A stretch of 64,000 nt of DNA from Streptomyces resistomycificus (GTDB lineage Bacteria; Actinomycetota; Actinomycetes; Streptomycetales; Streptomycetaceae), in assembly GCF_001514265.1 (NCBI RefSeq), contig NZ_KQ948992.1:633918-697917 (forward strand). The letters run 5' to 3'. The notes under the pieces were generated by a model, which was given only the letters and a program-made list of their open reading frames with translations, was not told the DNA's origin and did no database searches. This document shows, in pieces, positions 1 through 8,738 of this stretch (positions are counted from its first letter, which is position 1; the number at the start of each line of letters is the position of its first letter). The position numbers were made by a program, and so were the translations under genes.

Positions 1-43
1 GGAGCCCAGCGGCGCTTCCGGAGCGTCCGAGAGGGGCGCGCCC

Positions 44-526
44 GTGACCGGCGTGCCCGAGGGAGGCGTGCCTGTGACCGGGACGTCCGACGGGGGCTCG
101 GCCGTGTCGTCGGCGGGGCGTGAGATCCGCAGGCTCGACTTCGAGGGGGAGAGCGGGGTCGTTCCGCTCGCCCGCGACTTCACCCGCCAGGCGCTGTACG
201 CGTGGGGCTGGCTGCCCGCCGCGACCGCGGACCAGCGGGCCGCCGCCGAGGACGTGCTGCTCGTCGTCTCCGAACTCGTCACCAACGCCTGTCTGCACGC
301 CGAGGGGCCCGACGAGATGTGGATCACCTGCGACAACAAGGTGATCCGGGTCGAGGTCTCCGACAAGGGCACGGGCCAGCCCGCCCCGCGCACCCCGCAC
401 CGCGCCGGCCGCCCCGGCGGCCACGGCATGTTCATCGTGCAGCGGCTCTGCCTGGACTGGGGGGTCGTCCGCACCCCCGGCGTCTCGGGCAAGAGGGTCT
501 GGGCCGAGCTGGGGGCACCGGCGTAA
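44..526 (+). CDS. ATP-binding regulatory protein (RsbW/anti-sigma-like HATPase)
   Basis: This small protein has a stand-alone GHKL (HATPase_c) fold, as in the anti-sigma-factor kinases and ATP-binding regulators abundant in Streptomyces. Visible motifs are an N-box (EDVLLVVSELVTNACLHAEG), a G1 box around VEVSDKGTG and a glycine-rich lid (GRPGGHGMFIVQRL) ending in DWGV. There is no histidine phosphoacceptor domain, so it is not a sensor kinase. The listed GTG start follows a GAGAGGGG purine run. The same frame stays open to the left window edge, so the true start could lie outside. The N-terminal 25 residues are low complexity with a repeated VTG. The partner sigma or anti-anti-sigma factor is not in the window. 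Confidence 0.8.
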   Translation: MTGVPEGGVPVTGTSDGGSAVSSAGREIRRLDFEGESGVVPLARDFTRQALYAWGWLPAATADQRAAAEDVLLVVSELVTNACLHAEGPDEMWITCDNKVIRVEVSDKGTGQPAPRTPHRAGRPGGHGMFIVQRLCLDWGVVRTPGVSGKRVWAELGAPA

Positions 527-626
527 CCCGCCTGGCCCCTGCCGACGTACGTCACTGTCCGCGCGCCGAATCGCCACACATCCGGCGCGCGTTGTGTCTT
601 CCCTCCTCATGACCCCCGGCGTACCT

Positions 627-651
627 TGACGGCCCATCTGATGTGCCGTCA
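627..651. promoter_or_regulatory. 25-bp near-perfect palindrome upstream of the LPQTG protein gene
   Basis: Outer arms TGACGGC/GCCGTCA and inner arms CATC/GATG surround one central base. Only one symmetric base pair mismatches. It ends 14 bp before the GTG start at 666 and just upstream of the AATGAGGGGAC ribosome-binding region. It could be an operator or, if transcribed, a 5'-leader hairpin. Confidence 0.5.
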
Positions 652-665
652 GGAATGAGGGGACG

Positions 666-1382
666 GTGGGCGCCGTGTCGCACCGGACGTACCAGAAACG
701 AACCGCCGCGCTCGCGTCGGCCGCGGCCCTGGCCGGCTCGGCGGTGCTGATGGCCGCCCCCGCGGCCCATGCCGAGGTCGTCGACGTCAACTACCAGTGC
801 AAGACGCCGATCGGTGACAAGAGCGCCGTCTCGCCCATCGACATCAAGGCGGTCGAGAGCGGAAGCGCCTACAAGGTCACCATGTCGTGGCAGAAGGGTG
901 TCTCCTCCAGCCCCGTCGAACTGGGCAAGGGCGCGATGAGCCCGAGCGCCACCATCAGGCTGGGCGGCGCCGACAGCGGCACCCTCGCGGTGACCGGGCC
1001 CGCCAACCAGGCCGCGATACCCGCCAACACCCCCATCAAGATCAACGACCTGTCGGGCACGTACACGCCGAAGAAGACCGGGAAGGTCACCTTCACCGCG
1101 GGCGTGCTCACCATCAAGGCGCTGGGCACGACGACGACCTGCACGCCGACGAACAGCCCCGAGCCGTCGCTGAGTCTGGACGTCTCGGCGGCGGGCGGCG
1201 GGGCCCCGCAGGGCGGCTCCGCGTCGGGCGGCGGCTCCGGCGGCGACTCCGACGCCGGGCTCCCGCAGACCGGCCCCGAGGACTCCGCGATCGCCCTCGG
1301 CACGCTCGGCGGCACCGTGCTGCTGGCCGGCGCGGCGGGCGCGCTGTGGCTGACCCGGAGGAACCAGACGGCCCGCCGCTGA
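666..1382 (+). CDS. secreted sortase-substrate-like surface protein (LPQTG)
   Basis: A 238-residue exported protein. It has a signal peptide at about residues 1-37 (basic start, Ala-rich core, AHA-EV cleavage region), then one compact domain at about 40-175 with two cysteines at its ends (YQCKTPIGDK and TTTTCTPT). A Gly/Ser-rich linker follows, then LPQTG at 199-203, a hydrophobic segment and a terminal TRRNQTARR. That tail is the classic sortase sorting signal. The globular domain recurs in the C-terminal half of the protein at 2603-3928, sharing CKTPIGDK, LGGADSGT/LGGADTGT, GPAN and GVLTIKALGTTTTCTPT-like blocks. No sortase gene is present here. GTG start, preceded by GAGGGGAC. The molecular role of the domain is unknown to me. 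Confidence 0.8.
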   Translation: MGAVSHRTYQKRTAALASAAALAGSAVLMAAPAAHAEVVDVNYQCKTPIGDKSAVSPIDIKAVESGSAYKVTMSWQKGVSSSPVELGKGAMSPSATIRLGGADSGTLAVTGPANQAAIPANTPIKINDLSGTYTPKKTGKVTFTAGVLTIKALGTTTTCTPTNSPEPSLSLDVSAAGGGAPQGGSASGGGSGGDSDAGLPQTGPEDSAIALGTLGGTVLLAGAAGALWLTRRNQTARR

Positions 1383-1496
1383 CGGACGTACCCCCACCGC
1401 CTCAGCCGCCGCTGTCGTTCACGCCGGTGGGTGGAACCTCAGGGACAGGCTGCCCAAACGCCCGTGTAAGGGAGCCGAGTTGACGGGAGTGACGAC

Positions 1497-2606
1497 GTGA
1501 GCGGCAAGCTGCGGATCCCGGTGTGGGCGATGGTGCTGGCGCTGCTCGTGCCGCCCCTGGCGGGAAGCTTTACGGGCACCGCCTCGGCGGCGGACGGACC
1601 TGCCGTGAGGCTCTCCGAGTCGCAGGCGGGGACCGGGGGTTCGATCACCGTCACCGGGGACGGATGGCGGGCCCGGGCGCTGCTGATGATCCTGATCTGC
1701 GGGCAGTCCGTGCCGTCACGCGGGCTGACCGGCGGCACCAACTCCTGCGCCAACCCGGACGGCCGGGCCGTCACCACCGACGCCGAAGGGCGCTTCAGCA
1801 GGAGACTGCCGGTCGCCGAGCCGCCGGTGCCGTGCCCCTGCGTGGTGCACGTGGCGACGGTGACCGGGGCGAAGGCGGAGGCCGACGCGATCTTCCAGGT
1901 GGCCGGACACGCGGTCGAACCGCTGCCCGCCGAGTCGTCCGGCGGACGGCTGTCGGTGCTCACCGACACCCGCCTCGACGGCTCTAGCGGCCTGCTGACC
2001 TGGTTCGGGGCCCCGCCCGCCCGCACCCTCGTCGTCACCGTCGGCAACGTCGGGACCTCCGCCGTCGAGAACCCCGTCTTCCAGGTCGGTACCTCGCACG
2101 GCGTGTTCGCCCCGCAGTGGGAGGAACAACGGTGGCGCGGCACGATCGAGCCGGGGCGCAAGGCACGGATCGAACTGCCCGTCGAGCTCGCCGGCGGCGC
2201 CCACGGCGACTACACCGTCTCCCTGAAGTACGGCGGGAAGGTCCTCGCCGAGCAGCCCTGGGGCGTGGGCCGGCCGTGGGGCGTGACGCTGTTCTGGGTC
2301 CTGGCCTGCGTGGTCGTGCCGGCCGCGGTGTTCCGCGCCGGGATGGCGGTGGTGGACCGGGTCCGGCCGCGGCGCCCCCGCGGAACCCGAGGCGGCCGCC
2401 GCGGGCCGCGCCTGCCCGAACCCTCCCTGCGCCTGCCCGGCTCGAAGACGTCCCGGACTCCCGGGAAGGGGTCCCCTTCGGCTTCGGCCCTGCCGTGGTT
2501 CACCCCGGACGCCGATCCGGGGACGGGGACGGCGGGCCGGCTCTCCGCACAGCGCGACGACAGCCCGACGAGTCCTGCGACTCCCACCAGGAAGGGACCC
2601 ACGTGA
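1497..2606 (+). CDS. exported membrane-anchored protein of unknown function
   Basis: A 369-residue protein with an N-terminal signal sequence (about 1-31, ending SFTGTASAA). An extracellular beta-rich region follows, with Cys pairs (CGQ, CAN, CPC) and Ig-like/neocarzinostatin-like wording such as GSITVTGDGW. One transmembrane helix at about 258-280 is followed by roughly 90 residues of Arg/Pro-rich cytoplasmic tail. The stop overlaps the next GTG by 4 bases (GTGA at 2603-2606), so it is translationally coupled to the second domain-sharing surface protein. The three exported proteins at 0.7-3.9 kb look like one operon. No enzymatic motif is visible. The start is a GTG with GGAGTGACGAC upstream. 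Confidence 0.7.
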   Translation: MSGKLRIPVWAMVLALLVPPLAGSFTGTASAADGPAVRLSESQAGTGGSITVTGDGWRARALLMILICGQSVPSRGLTGGTNSCANPDGRAVTTDAEGRFSRRLPVAEPPVPCPCVVHVATVTGAKAEADAIFQVAGHAVEPLPAESSGGRLSVLTDTRLDGSSGLLTWFGAPPARTLVVTVGNVGTSAVENPVFQVGTSHGVFAPQWEEQRWRGTIEPGRKARIELPVELAGGAHGDYTVSLKYGGKVLAEQPWGVGRPWGVTLFWVLACVVVPAAVFRAGMAVVDRVRPRRPRGTRGGRRGPRLPEPSLRLPGSKTSRTPGKGSPSASALPWFTPDADPGTGTAGRLSAQRDDSPTSPATPTRKGPT

Positions 2607-3928
2607 GCATGCGAAGGAGAGCCACACCGGACCGGGGACGCGGGGCCCTGAGAGCGGGGGCGGGCGCGGCGGGTGTCGCCCTGGTGCTCGGCGTCGCCGT
2701 CGCGCCCGCCCAGGCCGCCGAGGTGGCGTACGCGACCCGGTGCGTGCCGCCCGCGGCCGCCGGCCTGCCCCCTGTCGACGGCACCACCGAGGTGGAGATC
2801 ACCGCACCGGCCACCGCGACCGTCGGCGACGAGGTCGAGGTGGTGTGGAAGTTCGTGCGGGCCGCCTCGAAGAACCCCGACCTGATCGACCTGCCCGCGA
2901 ACTCCGTGCAGCCGTCCGGCACGCTGAAGGCGGCCGGCGCGCAGACCGCCCAGGTCGCGATGCGGGGGCCGCGGGAGAACCCCGCGATCCCCAAGGGCGG
3001 GAACATGGTCCTGTCCGACATGAAGGGCACCCTGAAGCTCACGGCGCCGGGGGAGGTCACGCTGACGCCGGACGCGTACGACATCAACGTGATGTCGACG
3101 GACACGAAGTGCGCGCCGACTCAGGTCGTGCGGCCGGCGGCGACCATCACGGTGGCCGCGGGCGATGGGACGTCCACGCCGACGCAGACCCCGGACCCGA
3201 CCGAGAGCGCCTCCCCGACCCCGACGGCCACCCCGACCGCCTCGGCCGGTGAGAGCGACGGCACGGACACGGGCGGCTCCGGTGGCGGCGGCGACGGGCA
3301 GACGGACTTCACCGGCAAGGAGGTCCGGGTGCCGTACGCCTGCAAGACGCCCATCGGCGACAAGGAAGCGACCTCGCCGGTGCAGATCAACGCCAAGAAG
3401 AACGGCGGGAGTTACGACCTCACCGTCCAGTTCAAGGGATCGGTGATGGACAGTCCGGCCGACATTCCCGAGGACTCGGTCAAGCCGTCGATGGAGGTGG
3501 TCCTGGGCGGCGCCGACACGGGCACCGTGCACGTGGAGGGGCCGGCCAACGCGGAGGCCGTCAAGTCCGGTGACCCGATGACCATCCCGGACCTGACGGG
3601 CACCTATAGACCGGGCGCGAGCGGCGAGTCGACGCTGTCGCCTGGGGTGCTGACGGTCAAGGCACTCGGGACGACCACGACGTGCACGCCGACCGAGTCG
3701 GCGGTCTCCCTCACCCTCGACACCACCCAGCAGGCGAGCGGCGCGGCCGGCGGCTCCGCGGCCTCGGGGTCGGGGTCGGCGGGGGGCTCGTCGGCGAGCG
3801 GCGGCGGTCTGGCGGACACCGGCGCGGACGACGACGGGGCGTTGCAGGCACTGGGTCTGGTGGCCGGGACGGCGGTCCTGCTGGGCGGGGCGGTGTTCAC
3901 GTTCCTGCCGGGACGCGGAAGGCGCTGA
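2603..3928 (+). CDS. two-domain secreted surface protein with LADTG-type sorting signal
   Basis: A 441-residue exported protein. Signal peptide about 1-35; N-terminal domain about 40-185; Pro/Thr linker about 187-235; a C-terminal domain (about 238-375) that is a copy of the single domain in the protein at 666-1382; a Gly/Ser linker; then LADTG at 403-407, a hydrophobic helix and GRGRR. LAxTG is the motif known for Streptomyces class E sortases and chaplins, whereas the paralogue upstream has LPQTG. A longer open frame starts at 2117 but overlaps the previous gene. The GTG at 2603 sits 6 bases after AGGAAGGGA and overlaps the upstream stop, so it is preferred; ATG 2609 is an alternative. The function of the repeated domain is unknown. 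Confidence 0.8.
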   Translation: MSMRRRATPDRGRGALRAGAGAAGVALVLGVAVAPAQAAEVAYATRCVPPAAAGLPPVDGTTEVEITAPATATVGDEVEVVWKFVRAASKNPDLIDLPANSVQPSGTLKAAGAQTAQVAMRGPRENPAIPKGGNMVLSDMKGTLKLTAPGEVTLTPDAYDINVMSTDTKCAPTQVVRPAATITVAAGDGTSTPTQTPDPTESASPTPTATPTASAGESDGTDTGGSGGGGDGQTDFTGKEVRVPYACKTPIGDKEATSPVQINAKKNGGSYDLTVQFKGSVMDSPADIPEDSVKPSMEVVLGGADTGTVHVEGPANAEAVKSGDPMTIPDLTGTYRPGASGESTLSPGVLTVKALGTTTTCTPTESAVSLTLDTTQQASGAAGGSAASGSGSAGGSSASGGGLADTGADDDGALQALGLVAGTAVLLGGAVFTFLPGRGRR

Positions 3929-3947
3929 CCCACCCGGGCCGGAACGC

Positions 3948-3990
3948 ACGGAGGGCCGTCGCATCCCACGCGGGTGCGGCGGCCCTCCGT
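3948..3990. terminator. bidirectional hairpin terminator
   Basis: Perfect 11-bp inverted repeat (ACGGAGGGCCG at 3948-3958 with CGGCCCTCCGT at 3980-3990). It lies between two converging genes, the surface protein ending at 3928 and the peptide transporter ending at 4014. Confidence 0.75.
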
Positions 3991-4013
3991 CGGCCCGGTC
4001 GGCCGGGCAGGCG

Positions 4014-5510
4014 TCAGCGGACGCTGCCCATGAGCTCCTTGACCTTGTTGCGGTACATCCACACCGCGACACCGGCGACCACGGCGAGCGTCGCCTCGAG
4101 GGCCACGACGCCGGTCTTGTTGAGGTCGACACCGGCGATGGACAGGAGGCCGGTCGTGGCGTCACCGGCGGTGACGGCGAGGAACCAGACGCCCATCATC
4201 TGGGAGGCGTACTTCGCGGGCGCCATCTTCGTGGTGACGGACAGGCCCACCGGCGAGAGCAGCAGCTCGCCGACGGTCTGGATGAAGTAGATCCCCACCA
4301 GCCACAGCGCGGCCGCCTTGTGGCCGCCCTCGGCGATCGTCAGCGGGGCCAGGAAGAGGAAGAAGGAGGCGCCGACCAGGACCAGGCCCGAGGAGAACTT
4401 CACGATCGTGCTGGGCTCCTTGCCGCGCCGGTTCAGCGCGAGCCAGAACCAGGCGAAGACCGGGGCCAGCGCCATGATCAGGACCGGGTTGACCGACTGG
4501 TACCAGGAGACCGGGAACTCCCAGCCGAAGACGCTGTTCTCGGCGGAGGAGTCGGCGAAGATCGACAGGGTCGAGCCGCCCTGGTCGTAGATCATCCAGA
4601 ACACGGCCGCGGCCACGAAGAACCAGATGTACGCGGACATCGACTTCTGCTCGGAGCGGTCCAGGTCCTTGTCGCGCTTGATGCGGGTGAGGACCATCAC
4701 CGGGATGATCACGCCGAGCAGGGTCAGCGGGACCAGGATCCAGTTCAGCGTGTAGTGGCCGGTGAAGCCGACGATCGCGTAGAAGACCACGGCGATCCCG
4801 GCCCAGACCGCGGCCTTGCGCAGCGTCGAGGACTTCTCCTCGGCGGACAGCGGCGTCGGGACCACGCTGGAACGCTCCGCGAGGTGGCGGCTGCCGAGCA
4901 GGAACTGCACCAGGCCCAGCGCCATGCCCAGCGCGGCGAGCGCGAAGCCGAGGTGCCAGTTGACGTTCTCGCCGACGGTGCCGATGACCAGCGGTGCCGC
5001 GAAGGCGCCGAGGTTGATGCCCATGTAGAAGACGGTGAAGCCACCGTCACGGCGCGGGTCGTCCGGGCCGGAGTACAGGTGGCCGACCATCGTCGAGATG
5101 TTGGCCTTCAGCAGACCCGAGCCGATCGCGACCAGGCCGAGACCGGCGTAGAACGTGCCGGAGGACGGCAGGGCCAGCGTGAGGTGGCCGAGCATGATGA
5201 CCGCACCGGCGACGGCCACGGTCTTGCGCGGACCCCAGACGCGGTCGCCGAACCAGCCGCCCGGCATGGCGAGCAGGTACACCAGCGACACGTACACGGA
5301 GTAGATCGCGGTAGCCGTGGCCGCGTTCAGGTGTAGGCCGCCCGGAGCGACGAGGTACAGCGGGAGAAGAGCCCTCATGCCGTAGTAGGAGAAACGCTCC
5401 CACATCTCGGTCATGAAGAGAGTGGCCAGTCCGCGGGGGTGGCCGAAGAAGGTCGTCTCGGAACCGGGGGTGCCCGGGGTGACCGAGTCCTTCGTCAGGC
5501 TGGACGCCAT
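4014..5510 (-). CDS. POT/PTR2-family proton-dependent oligopeptide transporter
   Basis: A 498-residue major-facilitator-type membrane protein. The N-terminal helix carries the POT signature ExxERFxYYG (EMWERFSYYGMR), used in proton coupling. The next loop is GGWFGDRVWGPRKT, also typical. About 12-14 hydrophobic segments fit the bacterial DtpT-like length. It should import di- and tripeptides with protons across the cytoplasmic membrane. The ATG at 5510 is chosen because it has AAGGA 6-7 bases upstream and gives the usual short N-terminus. An in-frame start at 5576 adds 22 unlikely residues. It is transcribed alone, divergent from the two-component system and convergent with the surface-protein operon. 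Confidence 0.9.
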   Translation of the reverse strand: MASSLTKDSVTPGTPGSETTFFGHPRGLATLFMTEMWERFSYYGMRALLPLYLVAPGGLHLNAATATAIYSVYVSLVYLLAMPGGWFGDRVWGPRKTVAVAGAVIMLGHLTLALPSSGTFYAGLGLVAIGSGLLKANISTMVGHLYSGPDDPRRDGGFTVFYMGINLGAFAAPLVIGTVGENVNWHLGFALAALGMALGLVQFLLGSRHLAERSSVVPTPLSAEEKSSTLRKAAVWAGIAVVFYAIVGFTGHYTLNWILVPLTLLGVIIPVMVLTRIKRDKDLDRSEQKSMSAYIWFFVAAAVFWMIYDQGGSTLSIFADSSAENSVFGWEFPVSWYQSVNPVLIMALAPVFAWFWLALNRRGKEPSTIVKFSSGLVLVGASFFLFLAPLTIAEGGHKAAALWLVGIYFIQTVGELLLSPVGLSVTTKMAPAKYASQMMGVWFLAVTAGDATTGLLSIAGVDLNKTGVVALEATLAVVAGVAVWMYRNKVKELMGSVR

Positions 5511-6011
5511 GGTCGATCCTTGCTGGTCGGGACGCGCGCCAGAGCGAATGCGCGCCCGGTGGGGGGCGGCCGGCACCGGCGGCTCGGCCCGTCCACCCCA
5601 CGCCCACGGGGAGCCCGCCCCGGGTCACGGGGCGGTGGACGGCGACCGCCGGGATCCACGCCCCCGCCACGGGGGCCCGGCCACAGGTCGTTCCTTTCGA
5701 GGCCGGCGGAAACCGGCCCGCACACAAAAGAGACCCTCGGCGTCAAACGGCCGCCAAAGGCCCCGCGGTGCTACAGGCGTTTCATTCACCATACGGCAGG
5801 ACAGAGCATGATATGGAAGGACTTGAGACGCGGATCACAGGTGAGGGTGGAACCGTGCACCTCATTTCCAAGGTCTATTCACGAATCTCACCCTAGAGGC
5901 ATAGGTTCATACCAAGGTAAGGACGGCTGTGAAGTCCGGCATGTCCCTAGGTAAGAATCACCCTTGCCGATCACACCCCAGCTCTTGTCGTGAGCGGACT
6001 ACCATCAGCTC
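5511..6011. other. 501-bp divergent intergenic region, no gene seen
   Basis: The region lies between the peptide transporter and the response regulator. The part at about 5800-5960 is distinctly AT-richer than its surroundings and probably holds the promoters. A weak 6-bp inverted repeat is visible (AGGGTG 5844-5849, CACCCT 5889-5894). TACCAT at 6000-6005 lies 6 bases before the ATG at 6012, which has no Shine-Dalgarno sequence, suggesting a leaderless transcript for the regulator. Open frames here lack convincing starts or homology. Confidence 0.5.
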
Positions 6012-6689
6012 ATGACCCGTGTACTGCTCGCCGAGGACGACGCGTCCATCTCGGAGCCGCTGGCCCGCGCCCTGCGCCGGGAAGGGTACGAGGTCGAGGT
6101 GCGTGAGGACGGCCCCACCGCACTCGACGCCGGCATCCAGGGCGGCATCGACCTGGTCGTGCTCGACCTGGGGCTGCCAGGGATGGACGGCCTGGAGGTG
6201 GCCCGCCGGCTGCGCGCCGAGGGCCTCACCGTCCCGATCCTCATCCTGACCGCGCGCGCCGACGAGGTGGACACCGTCGTCGGTCTCGACGCGGGCGCCG
6301 ACGACTACGTCACCAAGCCCTTCCGGCTCGCCGAACTGCTCGCCCGCGTCCGGGCCCTGCTGCGCCGCGGCGCCTCGGAGCCGGCGCAGCCGCCCGCCAC
6401 CCACGGCGTGCGCATCGACGTCGAGTCGCACCGGGCGTGGATGGGCGACGAGGAGCTCCAGCTCACCGCCAAGGAGTTCGACCTGCTGCGGGTCCTCGTG
6501 CGGGACGCCGGGCGGGTCGTCACCCGCGACCAGCTGATGCGCGAGGTCTGGGACACCACGTGGTGGTCCTCGACCAAGACGCTGGACATGCACATCTCGT
6601 GGCTGCGCAAGAAGCTCGGGGACGACGCCGCCAACCCGCGGTACATCGCCACCGTGCGGGGCGTCGGGTTCCGCTTCGAGAAGAGCTAG
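6012..6689 (+). CDS. OmpR/PhoB-family response regulator
   Basis: A 225-residue two-component regulator. The receiver domain occupies about 1-118, with acidic pocket D9/D10, phosphoacceptor D52 (VVLDLGLPGMDG), T80 and K102 (TKPF). A winged-helix DNA-binding domain at about 130-222 ends in the usual RGVGFRFE motif. It is followed 62 bp downstream by its likely sensor kinase. There is no purine-rich ribosome site before the ATG. A TACCAT -10-like hexamer sits 6 bases upstream, so translation may start leaderless. Regulon unknown. Confidence 0.93.
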   Translation: MTRVLLAEDDASISEPLARALRREGYEVEVREDGPTALDAGIQGGIDLVVLDLGLPGMDGLEVARRLRAEGLTVPILILTARADEVDTVVGLDAGADDYVTKPFRLAELLARVRALLRRGASEPAQPPATHGVRIDVESHRAWMGDEELQLTAKEFDLLRVLVRDAGRVVTRDQLMREVWDTTWWSSTKTLDMHISWLRKKLGDDAANPRYIATVRGVGFRFEKS

Positions 6690-6751
6690 CCGGCTGCGCC
6701 GGGGCGTCGCCCCCTCCGCACTCCCCCTGTAGTCACCGCCCGGAGGGCCCT

Positions 6752-8026
6752 GTGCGTCGCCGTCTCATCCAGTCCACCCTCGCCGTGGTCCTCGTGGTCA
6801 TCGCGGTGTTCGGTGTCTCGCTCGTCATCGTCGAGACCCGCACCATCAGCAACAGTGCCCAGGAGCGGGTGGAGCTCGAGGCGGCCCGGCTGGCCAGCAT
6901 CGTGGACAGCCGGCTGCTCGGCGCCGGGAACGTCGACGCCGAGGTCCTGAAGAACCAGGTCTCCGGGGACCGCTACGCCGTGATCCGGATCCCGGGCGAG
7001 AAGGCCATCGAGGTCGGCACCAAGCCGCCCACCGACGACGTCATCGAGGGCGAGGCCAAGGGCGAGGAGGGCGAGACCGTCGTCGTCCAGGAGCCGCGCT
7101 CCTCGGTGACCCGCGAGGTCGGCCGTACGCTGCTGATCATCGGGCTGGTGGCGCTGCTCGCGGTGATCGCCGCGGTGCTGCTCGCGATCCGACAGGCCAA
7201 CAAGCTCGCCTCGCCGCTCACCGACCTCGCCGAGACCGCCGAACGCCTCGGCTCCGGCGACCCGCGCCCCCGGCACAAGCGGTACTCCGTGCCCGAGCTG
7301 GACCGGGTCGCGGACGTCCTCGACTCCTCAGCCGAACGCATCGCCCGCATGCTGACCGCCGAGCGCCGGCTCGCCGCCGACGCCTCCCACCAGCTGCGTA
7401 CACCGCTGACCGCGCTGTCCATGCGGCTCGAGGAGATCACCCTCACCGACGACCCGGACACGGTGAAGGAGGAGGCCACTATCGCGCTCACCCAGGTCGA
7501 GCGCCTCACCGACGTGGTGGAACGGCTGCTCACCAACTCCCGCGACCCCCGTACCGGATCCGCGGTGACCTTCGACCTCGACGAGGTCATCCAGCAGCAG
7601 CTCGCCGAGTGGCGCCCCGCCTACCGCGGGGTGGGCCGGGCCATCGTCAGCTCCGGCAAGCGGCACCTCCAGGCGGTCGGCACGCCCGGGGCGGTCGCGC
7701 AGGTGCTGGCCGCGCTGATCGAGAACTCCCTCATGCACGGCGGCGGCACGGTCGCGCTGCGCACCCGGGTCACCGGGAACCAGGCGGTCATCGAGGTCAC
7801 CGACGAGGGCCCGGGCGTCCCGGCCGACCTGGGAGCCCGCATCTTCGAGCGGGCGATCAGCGGCCGTAACTCCACGGGGATCGGCCTGGCGGTCGCCCGG
7901 GACCTGGCGGAGGCCGACGGGGGCCGTCTGGAGATGCTCCAGGCCCAGCCCGCGGTGTTCGGCCTGTTCCTGTCGCGTACGCCGGTCAGGAAGTCGGCGG
8001 GCGCGTCGGAGCCGACGGTTCGCTAG
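6752..8026 (+). CDS. sensor histidine kinase, partner of the regulator at 6012
   Basis: A 424-residue membrane kinase. TM1 is at about 8-27, followed by a short extracellular sensor region of about 95 residues rich in Glu and Lys. TM2 lies at about 126-146, then a HAMP-like segment and the H-box with phosphoacceptor H213 (ADASHQLRTPLTAL). The ATPase domain has N-box ALIENSLMHGG, G1 DEGPGVP and G2 STGIGLAVA. The GTG start has GGAGGG 5 bases upstream; the longer frame from 6437 overlaps the regulator and is rejected. The extracellular part is too short to name a ligand. It converges on the GtrA gene with only 10 bp between stops. Confidence 0.92.
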   Translation: MRRRLIQSTLAVVLVVIAVFGVSLVIVETRTISNSAQERVELEAARLASIVDSRLLGAGNVDAEVLKNQVSGDRYAVIRIPGEKAIEVGTKPPTDDVIEGEAKGEEGETVVVQEPRSSVTREVGRTLLIIGLVALLAVIAAVLLAIRQANKLASPLTDLAETAERLGSGDPRPRHKRYSVPELDRVADVLDSSAERIARMLTAERRLAADASHQLRTPLTALSMRLEEITLTDDPDTVKEEATIALTQVERLTDVVERLLTNSRDPRTGSAVTFDLDEVIQQQLAEWRPAYRGVGRAIVSSGKRHLQAVGTPGAVAQVLAALIENSLMHGGGTVALRTRVTGNQAVIEVTDEGPGVPADLGARIFERAISGRNSTGIGLAVARDLAEADGGRLEMLQAQPAVFGLFLSRTPVRKSAGASEPTVR

Positions 8027-8036
8027 CGGGACCCGG

Positions 8037-8585
8037 TCACGGCACGCGCTGCCCGGTGCGCGGCTTCTTCGCTTCCCTGGCCAGGAGCGACTCCGCGCTC
8101 GCCACCGCCTCCATGGCCGGAAGCGTGCGGAAGACCCAGGTGCGGTACGACCAGAAGCGGAACAGGGTGGCGACGCCGATGCCGACGAACTTGAAGATGT
8201 TGCTCTGCAGCGGGCTGTCCCAGCCGAAGCCGTACGTCGCCGCGTAGAGCAGGCCGTTCTCGATGACCAGGCCCACCGCGCTGAAGAGCAGGAACAGGGT
8301 GAGTTCCTTGGTGCGGCCGGACTTGTCGCGGTCACGGTAGGTGAAGTAACGGAACCCGACGTAGTTGAAGGCGATGGCGACGACCGTGGCTATGACACTG
8401 GCGCGCACGACCTGAAGCTCGGTCGTGTGCCGCACCAGGTTGAACACGAGGAGGTTGACCAGCACGCCGGCCCCGCCGACCGCGCCGAACTTCGCAGCCT
8501 CGCGCACCAGCCGGGCGAAGCGCTGTCGTGCCGCGCTGGGGGGCGCCGAGCGCGCCGTACGAGACCCCGAGGAACCACGTTCCAT
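8037..8585 (-). CDS. GtrA family membrane protein
   Basis: A 182-residue protein with a basic N-terminus and four predicted hydrophobic helices. It has the family hallmarks KFGAVGGAGVLVNLLVFNLV near the first helix and FRYFTYRD between helices two and three. GtrA-type proteins are thought to flip or carry polyprenyl-phosphate-linked sugars during cell-surface polysaccharide synthesis. The position beside purK, facing away from it, matches Rv3277 beside purK in M. tuberculosis (recalled synteny). A C-terminal extension of about 35 residues is hydrophilic. It could plausibly feed glycan synthesis with the LCP and glycosyltransferase genes downstream. Confidence 0.85.
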   Translation of the reverse strand: MERGSSGSRTARSAPPSAARQRFARLVREAAKFGAVGGAGVLVNLLVFNLVRHTTELQVVRASVIATVVAIAFNYVGFRYFTYRDRDKSGRTKELTLFLLFSAVGLVIENGLLYAATYGFGWDSPLQSNIFKFVGIGVATLFRFWSYRTWVFRTLPAMEAVASAESLLAREAKKPRTGQRVP

Positions 8586-8738
8586 GGCTGTCCAGGCCCC
8601 CGTCTGTCGGTTTCGTCAACGCTGCCATGCTAACCACCCCCCCTTCGTGATCGCCTGTGGATGGGTTCACCGCAGGGCAAAGGACCGGCCCGCCGGAGGT
8701 GAAATCGGCCACCGTGGCGTGGCCGATACCCTAGGGGC

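Noticed and set aside
2117..2602. Longer N-terminus for the two-domain surface protein
   Set aside because: Would overlap the previous gene by 490 bp and place the signal peptide internally. The overlap start at 2603 with AGGAAGGGA is clear.
5439..5954. Plus-strand frame in the transporter/regulator spacer
   Set aside because: Antisense of the transporter start and then composition-biased sequence without homology.
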